From: JBHHXR01 sp046757205
GTDB lineage: Bacteria > Pseudomonadota > Alphaproteobacteria > Rhodobacterales > Rhodobacteraceae
NCBI GenBank assembly: GCA_046757205.1
Contig: JBHHXR010000053.1
Span: forward strand, 1-16,118
Direction: 5' to 3'
DNA: 16,118 nt
The translations under genes were made by a program, and so were the position numbers. The notes below the pieces were generated by a model. It was not told the origin of the DNA. It did not search any database and saw only the letters and a list, made by a program, of their open reading frames with translations. Each line of letters begins with the position of its first letter. The first letter of the stretch is position 1. Below, piece after piece: positions 1 to 6,438 of the stretch.

Positions 1-227
1 GATTCGCCATAGGCGGGATTGTCGGCCATCAGCTTCGCCATCGCCCGCTCCTGCGCCTTGCAGGTGCCGCACCACGTTGCGGAGTAGTCGACCAGCACCG
101 CCTTGCCCGTGGCCAGCGCCTGTTTGATGACGCCGGGCTCGTACTCGACGAAGCCATCTTGCGCGAAACCGACAGCCGGCAGGGCCGCCACGGCGGCTGC
201 GGCAATCAGAAATGTGCGTCTTTTCAT
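1..227 (-). CDS. Periplasmic thioredoxin-fold protein (partial, C-terminus outside window)
   Basis: Seventy-five residues are visible before the window edge. The start MKRRTFLIAAAAVAALPAVGFA is a basic N-region, a hydrophobic core and an Ala-rich cleavage site, so the protein is probably exported. It is followed by a thioredoxin beta-strand (AVLVDYSATW) and the redox motif WCGTC, an active-site CxxC. Family knowledge: thioredoxins next to ccdA receive electrons from CcdA and reduce periplasmic disulfides, for example in cytochrome c maturation or thiol repair. The ATG at 227 has an AAGGG ribosome site about nine bases upstream and lies 13 bases after the ccdA stop, so the two are very likely one transcript. 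The exact client is unknown because the C-terminal half is missing. Confidence 0.88.
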   Translation of the reverse strand, partial: MKRRTFLIAAAAVAALPAVGFAQDGFVEYEPGVIKQALATGKAVLVDYSATWCGTCKAQERAMAKLMADNPAYGE

Positions 228-240
228 GTCTCGAAACCCT

Positions 241-951
241 TCAGATTGAAACGGAGAAATCCTGCAGCCAGACCGGCATGCGATCCAGCAGCCAGCCCTC
301 GATCGTGTACTGCGCACCGGTCAGGATCATCAGGCCGACGGCCGCGAAGACGATGCCCATGACCGGTTTCGACCTTTCCGCGATCGCCCGCATCCGGTCG
401 CGCCGCGTCATTATGGCCTCGCGCGTGCCATAACCCAGAAGCAACATGACCGTGGAAACGCCGAGCGCGAAACCGGTCATGATCGCCGCCGCGCGCAACA
501 GGCTCTGGCCCTGGCTGGCCAGTGAAATGGCGCCGCCCAGCGTCGGGCCGACACAGGGCGACCACACCGCGCCCAGCAGCGCGCCGCCCAGAAACTGGCC
601 GCGCGTGTTGCCCGCCAGCCGGCCCATCCGCGCGTCGGCGCTGCCCGACAGCCCGCCGGTGGCGGTGGCGAACGCGGCGCTGAACCGTGGCACCAGCAGA
701 ACCAGCCCGAAGCCGATCATCAGCGAGGCGCCGATCTGCGCCATCCGCTCGGCGTCGAGGCCGATGGAATAGCCGACGGTGGCGACGAACATGCCCAGCG
801 CCACGAAGCTCACCGACATGCCGGCGGCCAGCGCCAGCGGTCCGTGCCGCCCCGCCTGCATGCCCGACGCCAGAACGATCGGCAGCACCGGCAACACGCA
901 GGGGTTGATGAGCGTCAGCAGGCCCGCGCCATATGCCAGAAGCAATTGCAT
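241..951 (-). CDS. ccdA: CcdA-family cytochrome c biogenesis / thiol:disulfide transmembrane electron carrier
   Basis: This 236-residue, strongly hydrophobic protein has about six predicted membrane helices. The two redox cysteines of the DsbD-beta/CcdA family are both visible: one in NPCVLPVLP at about residues 17-25 in the first helix, the other in WSPCVGPTLGG in the middle of the protein. Family knowledge: CcdA passes reducing equivalents from cytoplasmic thioredoxin across the inner membrane to periplasmic thioredoxin-like proteins. The gene immediately downstream encodes exactly such a partner. The ATG at 951 gives the usual family length. The ribosome site is weak (only CGGCGG-like bases nearby). 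A sigma70-like promoter and an inverted repeat lie just upstream. Confidence 0.93.
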   Translation of the reverse strand: MQLLLAYGAGLLTLINPCVLPVLPIVLASGMQAGRHGPLALAAGMSVSFVALGMFVATVGYSIGLDAERMAQIGASLMIGFGLVLLVPRFSAAFATATGGLSGSADARMGRLAGNTRGQFLGGALLGAVWSPCVGPTLGGAISLASQGQSLLRAAAIMTGFALGVSTVMLLLGYGTREAIMTRRDRMRAIAERSKPVMGIVFAAVGLMILTGAQYTIEGWLLDRMPVWLQDFSVSI

Positions 952-977
952 GCCGCCGTGCTAGCCCGCCCGGCGGC

Positions 978-998
978 AAATGTCAGTGAGACACATTT
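978..998. promoter_or_regulatory. Inverted repeat overlapping the ccdA -10 box (candidate operator)
   Basis: AAATGT (978-983) and ACATTT (993-998) form 6-base inverted arms around a 9-base spacer. The right arm sits inside the -10 hexamer and the repeat would cover about -12 to +10 of the transcript, the place expected for a repressor. No regulator gene is adjacent, so the binding protein is unknown. Confidence 0.35.
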
Positions 999-1023
999 GA
1001 ATGTCTGATCAATTTTTCGTCAA
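995..1023 (-). promoter_or_regulatory. Probable promoter of ccdA-thioredoxin
   Basis: Read on the minus strand, TTGACG (1018-1023) is followed after exactly 17 bases by TCAAAT (995-1000). This is a good -35 and a 4-of-6 -10 hexamer, oriented toward ccdA with an untranslated leader of about 35-40 bases. No experimental start is known. Confidence 0.5.
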
Positions 1024-1028
1024 ATGCA

Positions 1029-1046
1029 CCGGCGGGTCTCCGCCGG
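1029..1046. other. GC-rich hairpin
   Basis: CCGGCGG (1029-1035) and CCGCCGG (1040-1046) form a perfect 7-bp stem with a GTCT loop. It lies just upstream of the -35 of ccdA and beyond the HU terminator hairpin. No T-tract follows on either strand, so a terminator role is uncertain. Confidence 0.35.
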
Positions 1047-1094
1047 ATCGCGTTCCTGCCGCGACGGCGCAGCCCGTCCATCCATCCGCACCGC

Positions 1095-1121
1095 AAACAG
1101 GCCGCGCGCGGCGGCCTGTTT
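1095..1121 (-). terminator. Probable terminator of the HU gene
   Basis: AAACAGGCCG (1095-1104) pairs with CGGCCTGTTT (1112-1121) in a perfect 10-bp stem with a 7-base loop, about 45 bases past the HU stop. Short T runs flank it on both strands (three on the minus side, four on the plus side). It would act as an intrinsic terminator for HU. Confidence 0.6.
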
Positions 1122-1124
1122 TCC

Positions 1125-1147
1125 TGCCGGACCGGTCCGGTCCGGCA
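1125..1147. other. Second hairpin behind the HU gene
   Basis: TGCCGGACC (1125-1133) and GGTCCGGCA (1139-1147) form a 9-bp stem with a 5-base loop. The core CCGGACCGGTCCGG is itself a 14-bp palindrome. It directly precedes the 1095-1121 hairpin in the HU transcript, giving a tandem structure at the 3' end. Confidence 0.45.
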
Positions 1148-1165
1148 CCCTGTTCCGCAGACCGA

Positions 1166-1456
1166 TCAGGCGTTGATGACGTCCTTCAGCGCCTTGGCGA
1201 TGGTGACCTTGGCCACGCGGTCGGCCGGCTTGTGAATCTGCTCTCCGGTGGCCGGGTTGCGCACCATCCGCGCAGGACGCGCGCGGCAAGCGAACTTGCC
1301 CAGGCCCGGTAACGTGACGGCGCCGCCCGCAGCCACCTCGCTTGTTACAATTCCGCTCAGGGCCTCCAGCGTGGCGCCAGCCGTTTTCTTGTCACTGCCC
1401 GTCGCCTCGGCCAAAGCTGCCACCAACTGCGATTTCGTCATAGGTTTTTTCGTCAT
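1166..1456 (-). CDS. HU-family DNA-binding protein
   Basis: The product is 96 residues, the normal size for HU/IHF-type proteins. The N-terminal helical half (MTKKPMTKSQLVAALAEATG...) is followed by the family signature region GKF...R.ARMVRNPATGEQI, which in the family forms the DNA-binding beta arm with the RNP motif, and ends KALKDVINA as usual for HU. Family knowledge: HU dimers bend and compact DNA in the nucleoid. The ATG at 1456 is chosen because AGGGAG sits about seven bases upstream; an in-frame upstream ATG would add 16 residues unlike the family. The gene stands alone, with hairpins on both sides. Confidence 0.9.
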   Translation of the reverse strand: MTKKPMTKSQLVAALAEATGSDKKTAGATLEALSGIVTSEVAAGGAVTLPGLGKFACRARPARMVRNPATGEQIHKPADRVAKVTIAKALKDVINA

Positions 1457-1505
1457 GCCTTGCTCCCTGTGCGAACTCTCGGTTCTTGCTATCCCCGTAT
1501 CCAAA

Positions 1506-1521
1506 GAGCCCGTGCGGGCTC
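1506..1521 (-). terminator. Weak terminator-like hairpin between amn and the HU gene
   Basis: GAGCCC and GGGCTC pair around a 4-base loop, followed by TTT on the minus strand. It lies about 100 bases past the AMP nucleosidase stop and 50 bases before the HU start. The T run is short, so it may be only a weak stop or a leader structure of HU. Confidence 0.35.
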
Positions 1522-1622
1522 ATGTCGGCAACTAAAGCGGAACCGACGCTTGATGACAATCGAAGATCGCCCGCAAAAACCTTTTTTAGTGGCTTTTCGC
1601 GCAATTTATCGCCGGTTTCGGG

Positions 1623-3119
1623 TTACAGGAAGGCGGTTTCCTCGAAAGTACGCAATTTGCGCGAGTGCAAGCGCTCCAGCGGCATGTCGCGCAGGGTTTC
1701 CAGCGCCCGGATGCCGATCATCAGATGCTGCGCCACCTGCCGCTTGTAAAAGGCCGACGCCATGCCCGGCAGTTTCAACTCGCCGTGCAGCGGTTTGTCG
1801 GAGACGCAAAGAAGCGTGCCGTAGGGAACGCGGAAGCGGTATCCGTTGGCGGCGATGGTGGCGCTCTCCATGTCCAGCGCGATGGCCCTCGACTGGCTCA
1901 GCCGCTGCACCGGGCCGGACTGGTCGCGCAGTTCCCAGTTGCGGTTGTCGATGGTGGCGACAGTACCGGTGCGCATGATCTTCTTCAGCTCGTAGCCCTT
2001 CAGGTTGGTCACTTCCGCCACGGCGTTCTCCAGCGCCACCTGGATTTCCGCCAGCGCCGGGATCGGCACCCAGGTCGGCAGATCGTCGTCCAGCACGTGG
2101 TCCTCGCGCACATAGGCATGCGCCAGCACATAGTCGCCCAGCGACTGCGAATTGCGCAGCCCCGCGCAGTGGCCCAGCATCAGCCAGGCGTGCGGCCGCA
2201 GGATGGCGACATGGTCGGTAATGGTCTTGGCGTTGGACGGGCCGATGCCGATATTGACCATGGTGATGCCCTGGCCGTCGTCGCGCACCAGATGGAAGGT
2301 CGGCATCTGCGGCTGTTTTGACGGCGGTTCGCCCTCGGTCCCTGCCCGCGTCGTCACCACGTTGCCCGGCTGCACCAGCGCCGTGTAGCCCGAGGACGGG
2401 TCCGCCACGGCGCGGCGAGCGAAATCGACGAACTCGTCGACATAGAACTGGTAGTTGGTGAACAGCACGTGGTTCTGGTAGTGCGTCGGGCTGGTCGCCG
2501 TGTAATGCGACAGGCGCGCCAGCGAATAGTCCACCCGCTGCGCGGTGAACGGCGCCAGCGGCCTGTTTTCGCCGTCGGGATGGTGGGCCAGCCCGTTGAC
2601 GATGTCGTCATTGGTGCTGGTCAGGTCGGGCACGTCGAAATAGTCGCGCAGCGGCCAGGTGGGCCGGTCCTCGATGGCGCCCTCCACGTGGGCGCCCTCC
2701 TGCATCGCGAAATGCAACGGGATCGGCGTATCGGAAACGCCGATTTCCACCGGCGCCCCGTGGTTTTCCAGCAGCAGCGCGATCTGCTGGGTCAGGTAGT
2801 TGGCGAACAGATCGGGCCGCGTTACCGTCGTCATGTAGTGCCCCGGCTCCATCACATGGCCGAAGGACAGGCGGCTGTCGACCTTGGCGAAACTCGTCGT
2901 CGTCACCGAGATGGACGGATAGTACGCGCGGTACCTCCCTTTGACCGGTTCCCCGGCCATCACCCGGGAAAATGCATCGCGCAGGAACCCGGTCGCTTCG
3001 TCGTAAAGCGCCCTGAGCCGCTCGACCGCCGCCGCCGCGTCGGTAAAGCGGCGCGTCTCGCCCATGGGCGGTTCGATCAGCGGCAGCGGTTCCCGGTCGC
3101 CCGGTTTCAGCACGTTCAT
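1623..3119 (-). CDS. amn: AMP nucleosidase
   Basis: The product is 498 residues; E. coli Amn is 484. Family knowledge: it hydrolyses AMP to adenine and ribose 5-phosphate in the cytoplasm. The N-terminal AMP-nucleosidase domain has RYRAYYPSISV and DSRLSFGHVMEPG, and the C-terminal nucleoside-phosphorylase-like domain has NIGIGPSNAKTITDH, RPHAWLMLGHCAGLR and the signature ALDMESATIAANGYRFRVP followed by CVSDKPLHG. The ATG at 3119 overlaps the adenine deaminase stop by four bases (ATGA), so translation is probably coupled. The frame stays open 47 codons further upstream, but that part lies inside ade and does not resemble the family. The stop is TAA at 1623-1625. Confidence 0.95.
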   Translation of the reverse strand: MNVLKPGDREPLPLIEPPMGETRRFTDAAAAVERLRALYDEATGFLRDAFSRVMAGEPVKGRYRAYYPSISVTTTSFAKVDSRLSFGHVMEPGHYMTTVTRPDLFANYLTQQIALLLENHGAPVEIGVSDTPIPLHFAMQEGAHVEGAIEDRPTWPLRDYFDVPDLTSTNDDIVNGLAHHPDGENRPLAPFTAQRVDYSLARLSHYTATSPTHYQNHVLFTNYQFYVDEFVDFARRAVADPSSGYTALVQPGNVVTTRAGTEGEPPSKQPQMPTFHLVRDDGQGITMVNIGIGPSNAKTITDHVAILRPHAWLMLGHCAGLRNSQSLGDYVLAHAYVREDHVLDDDLPTWVPIPALAEIQVALENAVAEVTNLKGYELKKIMRTGTVATIDNRNWELRDQSGPVQRLSQSRAIALDMESATIAANGYRFRVPYGTLLCVSDKPLHGELKLPGMASAFYKRQVAQHLMIGIRALETLRDMPLERLHSRKLRTFEETAFL

Positions 3120-4918
3120 CCCTCCACCACCTCCAGAAGACCGGTCTTCTCGAATCGGTCCACGTCGATCAGCCCGAGATCGGATATGCGCAGGCTCGGT
3201 ATCACCACCAGCGCCAGAAGCGAATGCTGCATGTAGGCGTTGTTGAGATCGCAGCCGCATTCCGCCATCGCCGCCACCATGCGGTCGGCCTTGGCCGCCA
3301 CGTCGGCCGCCGGCGCGTCCGACATCAGCCCGGCGATCGGCAGTTCCACCAAGGCCAGTTCCTTGCCGTCCCTGAAAACCGTCACCCCGCCGCCGACCTC
3401 GCGCAACCGGTTCGCCGCCTTCGCCATGTCCGATTTCGAGGTGCCGACGACGATCATGTGATGGCTGTCATGCGCCACGGTGGAGGCCACGGCACAATCG
3501 ACGTTGTAGCGGAAGCCCGAGACAAACCCGTTGGTCACCCCGCCGGTGGCCCGGTGCCGCTCGACCAGCGCGATCTGCGCCACGTCGCGCTCGCGGTCCA
3601 TCAGCACCAGCCCGTTCTCCACCGGCAGATCGGCCTCCAGCGCCTTCGTCGGCGCCTGGTTCTCGACCACCCCGATGACCCGCGCGCGAACTTTCGCGCC
3701 ACGCGCCGGAATGTCGAAATCTCCCGGCAGCAGGTCGCGCGCCATGTTCACCGTGTGCCGCGCCGCCTCGGGCCAGCGATAGCCCGGCATCGGCGCCTCC
3801 AGCACGCCCCCGCGCGCGATGACCCTGCCGCGGGCAATCACCGTCTCGATCGGCAGCGCCCGCAGATCCGAGGTTAGGATGGCGTCGGCCCGCCGCCCCG
3901 GCGCGATCGAGCCCAGCTCGCGCTCCATGCCGAAATGCGTGGCGGTGTTGATGGTGGCCATCTGCAGCGCCACCAGCGGCTCGCAGCCGCAGTCGATGGC
4001 GTGGCGCACCACCCGGTTCATGTGGCCGTCACCCACCAGGGTGCCGGAATGGCAGTCGTCGGTGCAGAGGATGAAGTTGCGCGGGTCCAGCCCCTTTTCG
4101 GTCACCGCCGTGATCTGCGCCTTGACGTCGTACCAGGCAGAGCCCAGCCGCAGCATCGCCCGCATGCCCTGGCGCACCCGCATGATGGCGTCTTCCTCGC
4201 GCGTGCCCTCGTGGTCGTCCGCCGGGCCGCCGGCCGCGTAGGCGTGGAATAGCGCCAGATCGGGCGAGGCGTAATGCCCGCCCACCGTCTTGCCCGCGTT
4301 CTGGGTAGCCGCGATCTCGCCCAGCATCTTGGCGTCGCCATTGATAACGCCGGGAAAGTTCATCATCTCGCCGAGCCCGACGATGTTCGGCCAGGTCATC
4401 GCCTCGGCCACGTCCTCGGGGCCCAGCTCCTCGCCGGTGGTCTCCAGCCCCGGCGCCGAGGGCGCGCAGGAAGGCATCTGCACGAACACGTTCACCGGCT
4501 GCGCCAGCGCCTCGTCGTGCATGGCGCGCACGCCCTTCAGGCCCAGCACATTGGCGACCTCGTGGGGATCGACGAACATCGAGGTGGTGCCATGCGGCAT
4601 CACCGCGCGGGCGAACTCGGTCACCGTCAGCATGCCCGATTCGATGTGCATGTGCCCGTCGCACAGGCCGGGGATCAGGTAACGGCCCCCGCCTTCGATC
4701 ACCGTCGTCTCCGGCCCGATCATCGCCGAGGCATCCGCGCCGCAAAAGGCGAACCGCCCGTCGGCAATGGCGATATCGCTGTCTGGGATAATCTCGCGCG
4801 AATGGACATTGACCCATTTCACGCCGCGGATCACCATGTCCGCCTGCTCGCGGCCGGCCGCCACGGCGACCAGCCGGGCGGCGCTTTCCGCCCAGGTTTT
4901 GATTTCGTGTTTTTCCAT
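3116..4918 (-). CDS. ade: Adenine deaminase (amidohydrolase superfamily)
   Basis: This 600-residue protein has the layout of bacterial Ade: a small beta-rich start, then the amidohydrolase barrel with metal motif DGHMHIES (His89, His91), VDPHEVAN (His119), GLGEMMNFPG, ILCTDDCHSG, and TINTATHFGMERELGSIAPGRRADA, then the Ade C-terminal domain with SGFRYNVDCAVASTVAHDSHH. Family knowledge: it converts adenine to hypoxanthine and ammonia. The next gene makes adenine from AMP, so the two form a short pathway. The ATG at 4918 has no clear ribosome site. A GTG at 4933, five codons upstream, is an alternative start. The start lies 64 bases from a divergent VOC gene, so the promoter is probably in that gap. 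Confidence 0.95.
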   Translation of the reverse strand: MEKHEIKTWAESAARLVAVAAGREQADMVIRGVKWVNVHSREIIPDSDIAIADGRFAFCGADASAMIGPETTVIEGGGRYLIPGLCDGHMHIESGMLTVTEFARAVMPHGTTSMFVDPHEVANVLGLKGVRAMHDEALAQPVNVFVQMPSCAPSAPGLETTGEELGPEDVAEAMTWPNIVGLGEMMNFPGVINGDAKMLGEIAATQNAGKTVGGHYASPDLALFHAYAAGGPADDHEGTREEDAIMRVRQGMRAMLRLGSAWYDVKAQITAVTEKGLDPRNFILCTDDCHSGTLVGDGHMNRVVRHAIDCGCEPLVALQMATINTATHFGMERELGSIAPGRRADAILTSDLRALPIETVIARGRVIARGGVLEAPMPGYRWPEAARHTVNMARDLLPGDFDIPARGAKVRARVIGVVENQAPTKALEADLPVENGLVLMDRERDVAQIALVERHRATGGVTNGFVSGFRYNVDCAVASTVAHDSHHMIVVGTSKSDMAKAANRLREVGGGVTVFRDGKELALVELPIAGLMSDAPAADVAAKADRMVAAMAECGCDLNNAYMQHSLLALVVIPSLRISDLGLIDVDRFEKTGLLEVVEG

Positions 4919-4982
4919 GATGAAATTTGACACGAGCAGAGGGGCGGTTCAAGTGTCGGCAACATGAACAAGGGGTTTGAGC

Positions 4983-5423
4983 ATGGATTTTGAAACCGTG
5001 GATGCCGCCGATTTCGGCCGCTCGCTCTCCGGTATCGGCATCAATCTTCTGGCGCGCGACGTGCCCGGCCTGTCGTCTTTCCTCGTCGAGGTGCTCGGCA
5101 TGCAGGCGCACAGGGTGAACGACGATTTCGCCATCATCGCCTACGGCGCGCAGGTCTTTCAGCTGCACGCCGACCACACCTACCATTCCCACCCGCTGCC
5201 CTCGCTGCTGCCCGAGGCGGGCGCCCGCGGCGCCGGCATCGAAATCCGCATCTACGACACCGATCCCGACGCAGCCGCCGATCGTGCCGCCGCGCACCCG
5301 CACGCCTCGACCCTTCTGCAGCCGCCCACGGACAAGCCGCACGGGCTGCGCGAATGCGTGATCCTGTGCGAAAACGGCTACGCCTGGGTCCCGAGCCGCC
5401 GCCTGCCCGCAAATCAAGGTTAA
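4983..5423 (+). CDS. VOC (glyoxalase/dioxygenase-fold) family protein
   Basis: The 146-residue protein reads as a VOC domain: a beta-alpha start (GIGINLLARDVPGLSSFLVEVLGM), then DDFAIIAYGAQVFQLHADHTY, and a second half with GIEIRIYD and ECVILCENGYAWVPSRRL. VOC proteins are small metal-dependent enzymes or binding proteins of very varied function, and no specific substrate can be assigned. The ATG at 4983 is preferred over TTG at 4977 because AGGGG at 4971-4975 is seven bases away from it. The gene is divergent from adenine deaminase, and no coding gene follows for 1 kb. Confidence 0.8.
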   Translation: MDFETVDAADFGRSLSGIGINLLARDVPGLSSFLVEVLGMQAHRVNDDFAIIAYGAQVFQLHADHTYHSHPLPSLLPEAGARGAGIEIRIYDTDPDAAADRAAAHPHASTLLQPPTDKPHGLRECVILCENGYAWVPSRRLPANQG

Positions 5424-5425
5424 AA

Positions 5426-5499
5426 TGCACACACACCGAAATACTCAATATGTAATTATATCAATGGCTTAGCTATATGCACACGCGTGTGCACACACC
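5426..5499. repeat. TGCACAC repeat cluster with 16-bp palindrome
   Basis: TGCACAC occurs at 5426-5432, 5478-5484 and 5490-5496. The last two are joined by an inverted copy to give the perfect palindrome TGCACACGCGTGTGCA (5478-5493), which overlaps a second palindrome GTGTGCACAC (5487-5496). The DNA between (5438-5478) is AT-rich, unlike the rest of the window. It may be a promoter/operator region or the remains of one. No gene clearly starts downstream. Confidence 0.5.
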
Positions 5500-5582
5500 T
5501 GCTTCACACCCGCCGCCCGCGCAAGCGCCCCGATCGGCGCGCCACACCGCCACCGACCCAACCCATTCTCAGCAACTCGTGC

Positions 5583-5739
5583 GCGGGGCCGGAAATGCTA
5601 AGCGATCCCGCCGCAATTCCCGGTTCCGGAGGGACCAAGGCGAAGCTGGGCCCCCGCAACGGTCGTTGCCTGTTCAGGGCGTCCCAGACGCGAAAAAATT
5701 CCCGAACGAATTTGCCCGGGCAAGTTGGGGATATTCCCC
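5583..5739. other. Stretch of consecutive hairpins, no coding gene seen
   Basis: Several short perfect or near-perfect stems follow one another. GGTTCC/GGGACC sits around a GGA loop near 5620-5636, apparently enclosed by GCGGGGCC (5583-5590) pairing with GGCCCC-C-GC near 5649-5657. Then come GCAAC/GTTGC (5656-5669), GCGTC/GACGC (5679-5691), TTGCCCGGGCAA (5712-5723) and GGGGA/TCCCC (5727-5739). I do not recognise a known RNA family. It could be a small RNA, the 3' region of the broken amtB, or chance in GC-rich DNA. Confidence 0.3.
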
Positions 5740-5755
5740 GTGGGAGAGGCAATCC

Positions 5756-6053
5756 TCAGCCCGTAACGAATTCCGCATAGGCCTTGATGCCCGGTTCCGT
5801 CATGTCGAGCCCGTTGACCTCCGCCTCCCCGTCGACCCGGATGCCCACGGTCGCCTTCAGGATGGACCAGATGGCGAAGGAAACCGCGAACACGAAGGCA
5901 CCGACGATGGCGATGGAGATCACCTGTCCGAAAACCGTCGCGTCGGGGTTGGTCAGGACCACCGCGAAGGTGCCCCGGATACCGGCGCAGAGATGCACCG
6001 CGATGGCGCCCCCGGCGGCCGCCCGTGTTGGTGTTGGCGAATATCCGGCTGAT
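5756..6053 (-). pseudogene. amtB: amtB (ammonium transporter) remnant, frameshifted and internally deleted
   Basis: Two Amt pieces in different frames are visible. The first reads ISRIFANTNT (6024-6053), a segment seen in Amt proteins before AAAGG. One extra G after this point shifts the frame. The second then reads AAAGGAIAVHLCAGIRGTF and continues to FAVSFAIWSILKATVGIRV and the cytoplasmic tail VNGLDMTEPGIKAYAEFVTG, ending at TGA 5756-5758. AVHLCAGIRG matches the Amt helix carrying the second pore histidine. In intact transporters the AAAGG and AIAVHL motifs are several helices apart; here they touch, so an internal deletion is implied. The N-terminal half is absent. No functional transporter can be made. 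Confidence 0.85.
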
Positions 6054-6233
6054 ATCGCCGATCCTGCCGGTCTTGGCGGTGGCGGTCCGAGCGTCGACGA
6101 TATTCCGGGCACTGCCGGCGGGCACGACCATCCCGAGTTTGACCTTCGGAACGCAGTTCACGACGTATTCGGCGCCGCGGTAGATTTCCCTGTGGCCGAA
6201 CCTGCCAGCCGTCGCCCCAGTGACGCAGTATTG
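6054..6233 (-). pseudogene. glnK: glnK/glnB (PII signal protein) remnant fused to the amtB remnant
   Basis: About 60 codons match PII proteins: GHREIYRGAEYVVNCVPKVKL is the T-loop and following strand, including the position of the uridylylated Tyr51 (codon at 6165-6167), and ARTATAKTGRIGD matches the B-loop. The start, about 30 residues, is unrecognisable, and the end (expected GKIFV... onward) is missing because the frame passes straight into amtB sequence. Intact PII proteins are about 112 residues. The order glnK then amtB is the classic nitrogen-control operon, so this is a deleted copy of that operon and not a random fusion. No clear sigma54 promoter is seen upstream. Confidence 0.85.
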
Positions 6234-6374
6234 GGTCGTCACGGGTGTTTTCGCCGCATGAATGCTCAGAGTGTCGGCTGTGAATCGGCAGAAAGCGCAT
6301 AACGTATGCGCAATGAACACGAACTGACTAATCATTGGACTATTGACATATTGCACATGCGAAGAAACATCCGC

Positions 6375-6403
6375 TCTACATCCGCGCGGGAACAGACTAT
6401 GCT
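6375..6403 (+). promoter_or_regulatory. Possible promoter of the penicillin-binding protein gene
   Basis: TCTACA (6375-6380) and TATGCT (6398-6403) are separated by 17 bases and would give a leader of about 30 bases before ATG 6439. Both hexamers are imperfect. A perfect TTGACA at 6343-6348 lacks a good partner. The stretch 6234-6438 otherwise shows no gene. Confidence 0.25.
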
Positions 6404-6438
6404 GCGGCAAAGTCGCAAAGACACGCAGGCGATCGGGA

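Noticed and set aside
1574..1590. AAAAACCTTTTTT as a terminator for amn
   Set aside because: The stem is only A-T pairs with a two-base loop, too weak to stop transcription.
3120..3260. Upstream extension of AMP nucleosidase by 47 codons
   Set aside because: It lies inside ade, does not resemble the family, and the ATG at 3119 forms a normal ATGA overlap.
4029..5432. Long open minus frame of 467 codons overlapping adenine deaminase and the VOC gene
   Set aside because: It is the off-frame and antisense shadow of two well-supported genes and has Arg-rich, low-complexity composition.
5679..5697. GCGTC/GACGC hairpin beside an A/T run as an intrinsic terminator
   Set aside because: On the plus strand it is followed by A residues, and on the minus strand the T run comes before the stem, so neither strand has terminator order.
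6343..6348. Perfect TTGACA as -35 for the penicillin-binding protein gene
   Set aside because: No acceptable -10 lies 16-18 bases downstream. A weaker pair at 6375-6403 fits the distance to the ATG better.
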